Origin: Phoenix dactylifera
Lineage: Eukaryota > Streptophyta > Magnoliopsida > Arecales > Arecaceae
Direction: 5' to 3'
Length of the DNA stretch: 64,000 nucleotides
Assembly (NCBI RefSeq): GCF_009389715.1
Contig: NC_052404.1
Location: 12,577,756 to 12,641,755 of the forward strand
Under the pieces are notes generated by a model, which saw only the letters and a list, made by a program, of their open reading frames with translations, was not told where the DNA came from and made no database searches. Both the position numbers and the translations under genes were made by a program. Within the stretch, counting starts at the first letter, position 1. The number at the start of each line of letters is the position of its first letter. Shown piece after piece: positions 48,817-60,589 of this stretch.

Positions 48817-51181
48817 TCACTCCAGAAATTCTTCCATCAGGCCCTAGTATTCAAGCAAGTCACTAGCATTAGAAGGGTCTATATATATATATAACCAGAA
48901 ATGACACCAAATTGGTAATAGTAAACCTGGGAAATAAATGGTTCGGCATCTATGCATCTAAGAAAATGCAGCGAGTGCTTGGTGAGAGATATCAAATGAT
49001 CACGAAGAGACACTTCTCCTATGTCATCTACCCTAACACAGATGTAAGGACCCTTGGGAGGAACCAGAGCATGGAAAGATGCTAATATGATTTAGCAGAT
49101 GAAAAACATATATACATCAAGCATTTTGAGGAATGTGGCACATAAATTGGTTGAAGAAGACAGAATACCACAGTCAAGCCTAGAATGATTTTTGAAGTAT
49201 TCTTCTTCTAAATAATTAAGATTTTGTTCAATTTCTTGGGGAAGTATGGTGCCAACTTTCCATCTCAAACTCTTGAATGATTTCTGTTCAGCAGTATCTG
49301 TTCAACTACAATATATTGAAATTTCTAAGGAAGCCGATACAGATTTGTGATCGTGTGGTCAAGCTTGTGAAAGTGAAAAATCGTAATATACTAAGGTAGA
49401 AAGAAACTATGATGTTAAGCAAAAATGATCATGTTAAAGGTTATGGTTGACATATAAGCCATGAGACAGCCTTTGTTTTTTATTAAAGAAAGATGATGCG
49501 TAACTGCACCAAAGTGCTCCCCATTTATTGTTGTCTGTACATCCAGGTTCCCATCCTCAATTTTCCTGAATAAATGTAGAATAATATGGAGAGAAGTTGC
49601 AGATTGTTGAACATCAATTTAACAACAAAGATCCATATCCACATGACCACATAAATAAAATACATGCTTGCATGCAAATGAACAAATACCTGCTTACATA
49701 CATAGAGCAGTCGGAGTTACCTACATAGAGCAGTCGAGTTACCTGATCAAGGACTGGAGTTGCAAGTTGTGCTCATCACATTCTTTAGTAACTTCATCAA
49801 ATGTATCACCCTACATGAAATATCATGTAAATTATATTGGTGTCAAACAGACAAAATGAACTTAAGCATTGGTGCACCAAATAACTACAAGTCATTTGTT
49901 AGCAAGAACTCCAAGAAACATAACAAAATAGAAGATTGCAAAGACAGATATATTTTTCTCTCTCTTTTTTATTTTTCTTTCTTTCTTATCCTCTTTTGTT
50001 TGAAAAATATGGTAATTCGATATTTATTGTTTTGTAATCAAAGCAGTGTCCATGAACAGCACAAAAGCCAACCTCCCAACCTCAAGGGGACCACATGTTC
50101 TGGGCTCCTAGCCAGAGCATCTAATGAACTAGGAATATAGCCAACATCACTAGACATGACGAAAGCATCAGTTCCCAGGGAAGGAGGTCGTCTATATTTA
50201 TAGAAGAGAAGAGAATGCAACTCGGTCAGGAAGAAGGGGGCCTAGTATTTATGAAATATAATTCAAAGAACACAAGCTTATCCAAGATTAACCAGATAAA
50301 GAGGAGTTGCAGTTGATTTTAGATGAGCACGGAGCAATTTTATATCAAAAATGACATCTGGGATTAATGCGTACAAATACATATAGGTCTATATAATTTA
50401 AGTATTTCTGTTGTCTATATACAAAGCGATAACTTTGGTGCTGATGTTGTTCAAAATTTCAGGGAAAACACTTGGGCTATAAATGTGTGCATGTAGAAAT
50501 TTCATGTGAAACACATGAGAATCAACCTCTCCTCTAACAAGCTTTCACCCTATAGAAGTGAGCAGTGCCTTGGTCCTAGATAAACTTGGTTAATCTGATA
50601 TTAGGTTTAAATGGTGGGTACATACATTTCTAGTTTTTCATGAGTTTCATTGCAACACTAGAGTTGTAAACTGAAGAGGTTGGCATGAGATTATCTTCAC
50701 CTCTGAAGCACAAAAACCGAAACACCTTTATGATATACTCAACCTCAGGTTTGCTTACAAAAATTTAGAATGATGACCAACACCTGAGTGTCATAGACAT
50801 TCACCATCCAAAAGGAGATGAAAATAGACAGCAAAGTTCACCCAAACAGGTAGAACGCCAAGGCCAGAGATATTTGACAAAAAGCAGCAGATACAATTTA
50901 CATTTCTCAGTAAAACGAAGACCAGATACAATTCAAGCCATCAAACTTTTACCTTTTCTCCTCTAGGCTAAACTAACAAGCAATTTAAACTGCAAAAGCT
51001 GTCTTTTAGGATAAAACATTGATCATTCAAACATGGAACAAAAGAATAAATTATTATAGCAGTTACTTTGACTGAGCCAAAACAAAAAGGAAAAGAAATT
51101 GCTTACATTGAAAGCTGCAACCTGTCCAGCTTCAGAGCATGCTAGTTCTCTGAACAGCTGGGCTGCGAGTCTCCCATACAT
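48817..51181 (-). pseudogene. PSF1: Decayed, intron-bearing copy of GINS subunit PSF1
   Basis: PSF1 is one of four subunits of GINS, which activates the MCM helicase at replication forks. Good pieces are 51107-51181 (MYGRLAAQLFRELACSEAGQ...), 49743-49810 (GDTFDEVTKECDEHN...), 49565 to about 49463 (KIEDGNLDVQ..., HHLSLI, CLMAY), about 49170-49290 (SLRWKVGTILP, EEEYFKNHS), 48927-49065 (VPPKGPYICVR, HSLHFLR, DAEPFISQ) and 48817-48843 (GLMEEFLE then stop). Damage: the third piece has no convincing donor. The fourth is out of frame at its start, where NRAEI is expected. About 15-18 codons before VPPK are missing. The acceptor before that piece reads CTCTG instead of AG. One Leu codon is lost after VRV. 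Introns are retained, so this is a duplicated rather than processed copy. Assembly error is the alternative. Confidence 0.8.
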
Positions 51182-52200
51182 CTTGACTCGGATAAATCCT
51201 ACTTCTACAATGCATAGGAGAACATACAAGGAACATAACTGCATTTAGATAATTACTTAAATACCAAAACTTCAGTTTGTAACAATCAGAAAATCAGTGG
51301 ATGGAAGCAACTAGGAGTAGTGTAATGAGAAAGAAAATTACAGCCAGGATATAAACCAAAGCAACAGATGACAATGGTATGCTTTTCTTATTTTGGAGAA
51401 TAAGAACGGTATACGATGTATAATGGGAACTTTTCCTAACTAAAAGAAAATCCAATCATGGGAAAATTGAAGAGGAAGTGCCCCGTCTAAGAACAAAATC
51501 GGCAGGAAAAAGTCTACGCACAGGCACATAGCAATCAGGAAAAGAAAGCACTCCAAGAAATTGAATAAGACACATAACAAAATTCGCTGATTTTCATGAA
51601 TCCCAACCCCAGCTAAGCACTCAGGTTCTCAGAATCATGGAAATGGTTACATAAATTTCCATTAAGAGACTATCTCTCAAACAAAATCCATTCAGAGACG
51701 AAACGAAATATCTTCGTAAAAAAAACCCCGTAAAAATAAAATTATCATTGACAACCCATGTCCAGTAAAGGAGTGTGCGTGTGTGTGTGAGAGAGAGAGA
51801 GAGAAAGAGAGAGGGGGGAGGGACCGGCCAACTTAGGATTCAATCGGGGGATTTCCCGTGGGAACAAGATGTCAATAGAGGATCTGCCAGAAGAGGAAGA
51901 TGGACAGGATTGAGAAGGGGGGATACTGCCGTTACCTCGTTCACGGGCACCGGACAAGATCGAAGTCGGAGAAGATAGCGGAGGCAGGAATACCGTGGGC
52001 TTTCGGCTCGCGAAGACGGGATCAGAGAATCGGCGAGCTCTCGAGTCTCGTCTAGGGTTCCAAATTCCAGGTTCTCTTCTCAAATATGAGTTGGGTTCGG
52101 AGTCGTCTCCCGCCAAATTCCCGCATCGAAACAGGCCAGAAATAACCGACACGGGCATGCAGTTGGGCCGCGTCTATGGATGTCAGCCCAAGCCCAATTA
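51182..52200 (-). promoter_or_regulatory. PSF1-copy upstream region with a likely non-coding first exon
   Basis: A leader intron seems present: donor AACGAG|GTAACG with the exon end at 51936, and acceptor TTGTAG|AAGTAGG about 20 bases before the ATG. The presumed leader exon extends to about 52190 and is GC-rich. This is the arrangement of a genuine gene, which supports origin by segmental or whole-genome duplication. Confidence 0.5.
51775..51815. repeat. GT then GA microsatellite
   Basis: GTGTGT followed by GAGAGA lies within the PSF1-copy leader intron. Confidence 0.85.
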
Positions 52201-52937
52201 GAGCTTCCGAGACGCGATTGAGGAGAACGGGAACAGCTTTAGCGAAAAAAAAAAAAAAAAAGGAGAACGGGAACTGCACCGGACACCGATGACTTCCAGT
52301 TCAAAGGCATCATCTATCTAAGTAAGCTCTTTTCATGTCTTGGGCAGCCATGAAAGTTGCTCCTGCCTGCCCAGATGCACAAGCTTACAAACAAACAACT
52401 GACTTTTAATAGGAGAAGAAACACCTGATACAACGACAAGGCACATTCCAATATAACTTCCGATGTGAGGTGAAACTCTGCATTTGATACACGCCAGGCT
52501 GATTCTCAAGTACATACCGACCAATATCCAGCCTACCAGCTACTTTGCATTTCTATCATATTACCAGTAGAAACAAATCATAAGACAGCGACTGCATTCC
52601 TTTCTCAAGCTCAAGCAGATTAATGATTAATCATACGAAACTTCAGAAATTATTCCAGATCTGATAGACTGTTGAAGACTGAAACTGGTTTATATGACAG
52701 AGGTACATGAGATGCGAATCAACAAAACATCACTCACAATTTATTCTCACAGTTCTTACACAAAGCTGGAAAGCTGATGTGAATTAAAGGCAACATATGC
52801 TTCAATTTCCGGAAGTCCATTTAACATTTCCATATTATTCCAAGTCCATGTGCATTACTGAATTCCTGTCTCTTATCATAGGGGATCTTCCATTCCTTGA
52901 ATTTCTGGTGCTTGAGTTTATCCAGACAGAAGGTACA
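52201..52937. other. Intergenic, including the USP 3' UTR
   Basis: An A run lies near 52243-52261. Beyond it is AT-rich sequence, of which the part next to 52937 is the likely 3' untranslated region of the USP gene. Nothing else was seen. Confidence 0.45.
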
Positions 52938-55900
52938 TCAAGGTTTGAAGTTTGAATCCTTAACAATGGTCACAGGGCATGCTGCATTCGATAATAGATA
53001 GTTTGCCACGCTGCCCAACAGAATCCTGCAAACATATCCAAAGACATGGAACAAGAAAAAACATAGAGATAATCAGATGATGATGGAAATACTAATTTCA
53101 TTACAAATGAAATTTAAAATTTTCATAGTAATGACATGATAAGTTTTTCGCAGACCAGGGATAGTGGAACTAAATTTTCATTGTTCTTAAAATGTTCAAC
53201 ATCTCTTCTACTGCCATCAACAGGGGATTACCTGTAAATCAATTGGCTTGGAATGAAATTTAGTCCTTCAAGCCAATGCAAGTTTGGCTTATAAAAGATA
53301 TCAGGTGCTTGATATCAAAAACCAATGGATATTTTCATTCCACTGGAGAACCAAAATCCAGGGGTGAACATTCAGAGGCAATCTACTGAATTCTGCAGTG
53401 CATAATGATTTCCTTGTGTTTCATTCCAAGCAACAAGAGATTACTCCAAGGATTTGTGGGCAATATCCACATAATATGTTTAAGTTTTTAACGAGATACA
53501 ATAAAATTCAGATCAAGAATACCGGACCCGAGACATGATGGCTAGTATATTGCGGGAGATAAACTCTCAACAATTTTAGCCATCTCGTGGAGTTCTGCTT
53601 CCACTTTTATTAGGGAATGAAACCAACGCAGCTTATCACGTGATTTCAGATGGAACTTGACACTAGTTTACCACCCTGTGGGCTTGAAGAGAAACATAGG
53701 AGCTACATTAGTCTACCACCCTGTGGGCCTGAAATTTGCCCAAACTTCCAAATTTCTGTAACCATGGGTTGAATCACATGTTGCTTGAGATGTCTTTCTG
53801 GGAATCCTAGACCATTTTCTTATGAAGTGTTTCATGAGTGCAGTACCACATTCTCTTGGAGCACATGATTTGAACAGTTAGTAGTCAACTGATCTAGCAT
53901 TTGATATTTGAGTAATGGCCATCATATGTGATTTGGCATCCAACATAAGGATATTGCCTTGTTGAGGGGTAACAGTGAAGCTGGTTTGCTATAAAAAAAT
54001 ACCAAACTTCTTAAAGTACAGCCATGTTTGCATAGAATAAAATACCATCATTCAAGTTGTTTGCACTACAGGACCTGATAAACAAAGAATCTGTAATAAA
54101 CTTGAAGCTGCATCAATGAGTTCAAATGCCATTTGGCAATTATTGTGGATTTATGGGTTTAATCAACTTGCAAATTTGAGCTGAAGATTATGTAGATCAA
54201 GTTTGCTTCTGAAACAGTAAGCTTTAAACACCTACAGTGTATTGATTGAGACTCTACTTTAAACTTGATTCTGCTGTCTACGAAGCTGCTAATCAGATAG
54301 TTTTGTGAACAATTTGACAGATAAGTATAACCCAGAAAACTCAAAACCAGTCGGTATCCTCTCCGGTTCAGGGTAGAACTAGAGAAGTCAAGTCTCCAAA
54401 TCACAGACATCCATGTATTGCACAATGGCTGTGATTGACTGGGCCACGCACAGTTCATGTGGCACAGTGTCCCATGCACCATGTGGGTTCAGTCAATCAT
54501 GGCCATCATCAGTATATATATGGCCGTGATTGGTAGACTGGAGAACTCCAATTTAGCTCTAAATAGGAAAGGATTCAAACCCAAAGCACAGGAGTTCTAA
54601 AGGATTTTTTCTTGTTAATTTTATATTTAGATGATACTTAAGCTTCTGGGTCCAACAGCATGCAAACTTGGAGGACTCGCATGATAAATACACAAAGAAT
54701 TGTCTTGAAGAGAACATATGTATAAGCACATAAAGGAGCCACTCCGCAGCATGATTTTTCAAAGAGTCCAAGTTCCAAGAGGCCCTACATGTTACTCAGC
54801 AACTTAAGATGAAATTTGTCAATTTTGTTAAGTTCAGCTTAAGATAAATTTTGCACCAATGATTTCTACACTGATTAGAATTTAGATATATTGAGAAATA
54901 TTAAAGACCCCACAACATAACCGGCTTAGTGGCCAAGACACTTGCTAGAAACTCATTTCATCTAATATAATAAGAATAGCTGAAGGCAGCTGGCTTGTCT
55001 AGACCTCTTGAAGAACTCCCTCATATGAAGCAATTGTTTGGCTATTGCACAATGTCAACTTCATACTATGTTCATTGATTAGTGATATCCCAGCAGATGG
55101 CTTGACATATCCCCATGATGAAACCAAATGGGGGCCCATGCAAATCACATATAAACAAGGGTACATGCTTAGGTGATACTTGGAAGTTCATCCTATAGCC
55201 AAAGTTCTAGTTGGATGGATTAAGACATAGCAATTGGACTTATCAAGGTAAGCCTTTGCTCCTTTTTTTTTTCCCTTTTCTTATCAACTAGGTGTGTAGG
55301 CACTTTATGCAAGATGATGACATTGGTAGGATTCTTTGGTTAGGTGAGAGTCGACACTATGGGAATTGGATAAGCTTGGATAATGCAGTCTAATTTTGTT
55401 GGAGCAGGTTTGGGTAGGACAAATGAGCCTGAATCAGAATAGATCAAGCAACAGCAAGCAGACAATTCCAATTATCTTGGATGCTACTAAGGTCTACTTT
55501 CGAGTTGAGTGGTGATGTGGAAACCACCGTAGGCAAACAAAATGCATGTAGGTTTTGGTTGACGTAGTTGGCAATGCTTTGTTTGCTAATTCGTGCTATG
55601 GATTTGGACTGCCCAAAACCATGATTTTTTTGTTTCTTTTTCTTCTTTACCAGGTAACAAGAGGAGATGACTAGTTCAATTTCTGAATCTAATTGTCTGA
55701 GACTCTTGGAACAGATCATCTAATTGTGCCGTTGTGACATCTGAGATCACTCCGTGGTCTCGGAAATCAGCAGCGTGTGTAGATGGAGAAGGTCCTACAT
55801 CCAGGCAGTTAAATATAATGAGGTCCGCAACACTGCTAAACATCCATAGTTACAACCTATTGATCAGGGATTATCTAATAGACGACGACACGATTGAGGG

Positions 55901-56793
55901 TCTTTAATGAAAAAATTGAATAATCGCAGATTTCAGATATATAAATTCACGGAATTCATGGTGGACCAGCCAATCGGTTAAAACTAAAAGAATATGATTA
56001 TAAGAAGGAATTTGATATTGCTTTGACATTTATGTCCGCACTTTTTTTTTGTACTTTCAGGAGAAAAAAAAAAGTCACACGCCGATCTAAGATGGGGGGG
56101 TGAAGCTTGGGAACTGGCAAGTAACGGTAGAGTCAAAATACAGTGCGTTACCTCTGAATCTGGCTAAGACCTCTGCTGCCCATCACCAGCGAGTCCAGCT
56201 TCAGATCTTCTACGGCTTCGCAGAGCTTCTCCCTCGCATCTCCCCAGTACAACTTCGCCACGATCGTTGCCTGATTTTTTTTTTTTTTTCCCTCCCCAGA
56301 TTGAAAGGAGGAAAGAGAACCAAATCAAGAAAAGGACATGCTCATAAAACATTCTTGGAGACTAAATTAGAAGAGGGGGTAAAGAGGAGATTAATTAAAG
56401 TGGGGAACGGGATACCTCCTTCTGTCTGGAAGCAGTGTCGAGCATGTCGAGGACCTGGATGTCGACTTCCAGATCGTAGTGCTTCATCACCTCCGGCTGC
56501 CTAAACTCCGTCAGAGGAATCAGAGCTAAAACACGCGCGCATAGAGCTAATCGGTTAGAAATAAAAGAAATGGAATCCGAGTGCTTGTGGTGGTGGTGGT
56601 GGTGGTGGAGGATCTTACGGGAACCGGATTTGGCCCAGAGGCCGTGCTTGGACTCCTCTTTCTGGGGGGGCATGACATGGAGGACGATGAGCGTGTCGCC
56701 CTCGTCGAGCAGGTTGCTGATGGCCCATTCCAGCGCCCTCTTGCTGCTCTTGGAGAAGTCCAGCGCCACCCCGATCTTCCTGTCTCCTCCCAT
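52938..56793 (-). CDS. Universal stress protein (UspA family), complete, four exons
   Basis: Exons are 56619-56793, 56416-56525, 56152-56270 and 52938-53025, giving 163 residues, the usual length of single-domain plant USPs. These are small cytosolic or nuclear ATP-binding proteins linked to stress responses; their precise biochemical role is mostly unknown. The fold is visible from [20 protein letters not shown] (strand 1 and helix 1) through the HVMPP region to SLVMGSRG. The ATP-binding signature G-x2-G-x9-G-S is present (G126, G129, G139, S140). The last intron is 3.1 kb and separates the two halves of that signature, so the final exon of 88 bases is easily missed. A TGG microsatellite lies in intron 1 directly after the first donor. 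Confidence 0.95.
53026..56151 (-). other. Long third intron of the USP gene
   Basis: This 3.1-kb AT-rich intron has a clean donor (CAGAG|GTAACG) and acceptor (TTTGCAG|GATTC). No nested gene, RNA or bounded mobile element was recognised. Confidence 0.8.
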
Positions 56794-57380
56794 CTCTCCC
56801 CTCTCGCGATGCCTCCGGAGGCTTAGAGTTTCTACCTCTGTCGAAGCAGAGCGACAACGATGTACGACGGACGTATAAAAAGATTAAAAAAGGAGGACTA
56901 CCTGTCGAAGCACCATACCGCTCCCACCATTGACTAATGCGTTACCGGGGGACACGGACAAGGTAAGAAATAACAAAAGGTAACCACGTGGCCTACCGTG
57001 CGGATCGGACTCCAATGACCGCAATGCCCTCGAGTGGTTCGAAACGGTGCCGAAGAAAACGAGGGAGGGGAATCCCGCACGGAACGGAAGCACTTGATGC
57101 CGTATATAGCTCTTCGCTTTTAATTGGATTTTAGCAGCCTATAGGTTTTTATGTGTGATCGACTGGTGGTGCTTGCAAAAATGATCATTGTAACATATTT
57201 GTTGCGTACCACGTGGCCAAGTATACACAAATTGCCGGGACCCTAGCCATGGAGAGCTCCATGGTAGGATTTTAGCGACCAAAATAAAATAATATGTTTT
57301 GGAACCGATCACAACCAACATAGCAGATCAATCAGTGAGAGCTGACATGAAGCCTTCGATCTACCAATTAAAGTCTACCA
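56794..57380 (-). promoter_or_regulatory. Upstream region of the USP gene
   Basis: The start codon is preceded by a short GC-rich leader. TTTATACGT on the sense strand at about 56870-56880 could be a TATA element. ACGTGG motifs near 56985 and 57210 are of the ABRE/G-box kind found in stress-gene promoters. Assignment is by pattern only. Confidence 0.35.
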
Positions 57381-58197
57381 TGTAGCCGGCCCTAGAAGCG
57401 CGCAAAAAATTTCTCGAATTTTAAATCCTCCTTCCAATTGGCGCCAACTCAGCTAATGGTTTCGATAATCACATGACAAATGAGCGAGATACATGGCCTA
57501 GGCTCCCACGTATGATCTTCAAAATACACGATCGGTTACTAAAAATAATTGATCCATATGTCCAATTTTCTTGGGGATGGATGCCAATATTCATCTATAT
57601 AAACAAGTCCTGGATGATCCACCATGTAAGTGTTCCTAAGCTCCTTTATTCTCTTGTGCTACCACTCTCATAGTACCTTCATTGTTTCTAAGAGTTAGTT
57701 TGGCTTAGGCATCTTTCGATTCCAATCAGATATTCTCCAACAAGAGAACTTTCTACTCGGCCACTCTCACAACACTTTGGTTGTTTTGGAAAGTTCTGGC
57801 TTAGGCATCTTTCGATCCTTATCGAATATTCTTCGATAAGAGAACTTTCTTATTTTTGCCATTTCAGGTTGGATCATGCATCGGAACGAAGATTCGAGAA
57901 AGATCTCCGTCATCCAATGCCACGTCGGAAGTGACTGGCATTGAAGCCATGACCATTCAATTAAGTGCAACAACCATTGAACCATCGCAGTGGAGATGAG
58001 TTACAATCTTCGGCCAATCTTTACAGTCAAAACAATCCATTGCCGGAAAATTACAATAGCCCGGCTAGCCTGGCATCTTGATCGCACCGATTTTCAACAG
58101 CAAATGGTGAACATCGAAAAATGCGGGGTTGTCCGGAGCATCTGGAGGTGGAGATTTGGATGCGATGGCTAAACGTCTTCCTTCTCCCTCTCACTCC

Positions 58198-58459
58198 TGT
58201 TACGGGGGGTTCCCCGAATTTAGTCCCACATCGACCGTGTAGCGGGAAGGTCTGTGCCATATAATGGGGGGCTCAATAACCCTTCTCTCAAGAGGCGCCT
58301 TTTGTGGGGCAAAACCGTGAGGCGCCGTGAGGAGGGCTCCGGGTACGCTCGACCCCCAAATCGGACCCAAAGCGGACAATACCTTCTGAGGGACACTTTC
58401 TCTTCCGCTGCTCGGATCGGTGGGGACTGTGCTGGTGACGGAGTGCAAATCCCGCATCA
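58198..58459 (+). repeat. Left LTR of the TRIM
   Basis: It is 262 bp, TGTTACG to CGCATCA, with a CCATATAATGG promoter-like box about 60 bases in. Confidence 0.88.
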
Positions 58460-58543
58460 GATGGCGCTAGAAGGAGGGCCTAGCCCTCCGCCTATCCAGC
58501 AAGGAGCCGACCCGGACACAGGACCTTCTCACTGGGGGGGCTG

Positions 58544-58805
58544 TGTTACGAGGGGTTCCCCGAATTTAGTCCCACATTGACCGTGTAGTGGGAAGGTCTG
58601 TGCCATATAATGGAGGGCTCAATAACCCTTCCCTCAGGAGGCGCCTTTTGTGGGGCAAAACCATGAGGCGCCGTGAGGAGGGCTCCGGGTACGCTCGACT
58701 CCCAAATCGGACCCAAAGCGGACAATACCTTCTGAGGGACACTTTCTCTTCCGCTGCTCGGATCGGTGGGGACTGTGCTGGTGACGGGGTGCAAATCCCG
58801 CATCA
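58544..58805 (+). repeat. Right LTR of the TRIM
   Basis: It has the same length and ends as the left LTR, with about nine base differences. Confidence 0.88.
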
Positions 58806-59040
58806 ACTCCCATTGAGACGAAAATGTAAACGGGAAGCAGAATCTCGTAGGCATGTCTCCCAGTGCAGGACGAAGCAGCATGATATCCGCGGAAAACGTC
58901 TTGGTTGTTATAGCGTCTATATTTTGATTTTCTTAGCTAAAAGCTTTCTATATGCCAAGACTTGAAGCTAAAAATCGCAGCCTCGGGGTTTACTTGACAA
59001 CAAGGTCGCATCCAGACTTCCTGTTTAACCTTGACTCGGC

Positions 59041-60589
59041 AATTAAATGAAATTAATATTCCTTAATACATGTACTTGCTTGTAGTTAATTTTCTAAAAA
59101 CAAGGATAAGGGCAACGATTAGGAATCTGCTGCACGATTTGTGAACATTGTGAACATGTTAAAGCTTCGATGATCTTTTTCAGAGCAGCGAGCGCTTCCG
59201 TTTGACCGAACGTGCTTATATCATAAAAACAATCATTTGCCTTGTGATTGCAATTAAAAGGAGAGTTCGCCATCCTAAATCATGATAATATAACATATCC
59301 CAGTAACATATCATAATAGCATACCATAATAACATAACGAAATAAATGTTCGCAAGATTTTTATTGATGCCAACTAATCTGAAGCCGCGCATTATGATTA
59401 TTGATCTTTCAATCATATACTTATCATCCATGCGCAATCATCGCTCATCCTTTACCAAGTCTTGAAGTAAGAGTAATATCCACCTTTATGAATACTTCTT
59501 GACGCCGAGAATAAGATAAGAAGGAAACAATTAAAAAGTGCCGGCATGTTGAATCCCTAGGAAGTCTCGAACCTCCCAAGCTAAGCTAATAACCTGGCAG
59601 ACGTCCCCCCCCCCAATATACAAAATAACGACCAGGATGCACCCAGCTCAGCTCATCAGTCACTCTTAACTGTATGCACGGCAAGAAAACATAGAAATCA
59701 TGCTGGTCCAGGAAATCATCAAAGAGTGCAGAAGCCATATAAGTAGTAGGGGGGGCATCGGCAGCTGGCAGGCTTTTGTGATTAGCTTCCATCGCTTTGC
59801 CTTTGCCTCCAAACTAACAAAAAAGAGGTTTTAGAAGATGAAAAAACAGGAAAGGCGATACTTGAAGTACGCTCAGATCAAGGGTCACTCAAAGCGCTCG
59901 AAGATTGTTAAGCCAGCAGACAATGCCTTCATGCGCGGCTTCCCTACTTCATGACCGATTCCTCCTTGTACCCGACCCCACCAAACTGAAACCACCAGTG
60001 TATTGATGTTCGCCCCTTTTCCCTTTTTTTTTTTTTTTTTTTAATGCATATACCCCCCCTACCAAGTTGCAGTCCGGGCAAAAGACCGGACGAAGAACCA
60101 TTTCAGCCCGCTTTTTTTTTTCTTCCTAGTAGGCTCCCTTTTTTGGTGGGCTTTTTCAAGCCGCTCAGGTTATGGGTGTCTCGTCCGGGTCCACGTTGGG
60201 TTAGCTCCCACTCTTCCCCCCATCGGGACCGTCCGTTGCAGCTCAATCTTACCTGCTAGTGCAGGGAACCAATGACGGTACTGATTGCTGTCACCATCCC
60301 CGTCCGATCCAGGTCGATCTGCTGTAATGAGGTGGGAGTGGCAGGCCGTCTGATGCCGGGACAAGAAAATCCATCGTGCTGCCCGGTCCGGTCTGTCCTT
60401 GTCTGCAATAAATACAGCAACGATCAACCCACCACTCACCCTATCCATTTTATTTTTTTTAACAAATATACGGTACATTATAGATACTGATAGAAAAAAA
60501 TATATATATCCAAAATATAATAAGCTACAGAGTGCATTTGGCGATTTTGTCTTCTCTAACAAAAAAAAAAAAAAAAAAAAATCTTTAGA
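59041..60589. other. Intergenic sequence
   Basis: AT-rich sequence with an ATAATAACATA-like low-complexity patch at about 59280-59345, a C run near 59606-59613, and a T run at about 60024-60041. A GC-richer part at 60100-60400 holds no gene that I recognise. Confidence 0.45.

Larger units (their letters stand above)
58198..58805 (+). mobile_element. TRIM (miniature LTR retrotransposon), 608 bp, looks whole
   Basis: Two 262-bp LTRs (58198-58459 and 58544-58805) start TGTTACG and end CGCATCA. They flank an 84-bp non-coding core. The 5-base duplication ACTCC occurs at 58193-58197 and 58806-58810. The core starts with ATGGCGCTAGAAGGAGGG, a primer-binding-site motif, and ends in a G-rich tract. 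I count about nine differences between the LTRs, mostly transitions, so about 3.4 percent. That suggests an age of roughly one to a few million years. Such elements carry no proteins and depend on others. Confidence 0.9.
57381..59040. repeat. Old LTR-retrotransposon remnant around the TRIM
   Basis: A two-fold imperfect repeat (CTTAGGCATCTTTCGAT..., about 57700-57850), a CTATATAAAC box near 57595, and gag-leader-like GC-rich text after 57960 suggest part of an LTR and adjoining internal sequence. It is badly decayed, with no second LTR found. The TRIM at 58.2 kb was inserted into it. Confidence 0.35.

Noticed and set aside
51745-52158. Minus-strand 137-codon frame upstream of PSF1
   Set aside because: It covers the presumed non-coding leader exon and intron, ends in microsatellite translation and has no known motif.
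58254-58965. Open frames of 85-125 codons around 58.2-58.9 kb
   Set aside because: They lie within the LTRs of the TRIM and occur twice because the LTRs are repeated. They are not genes.
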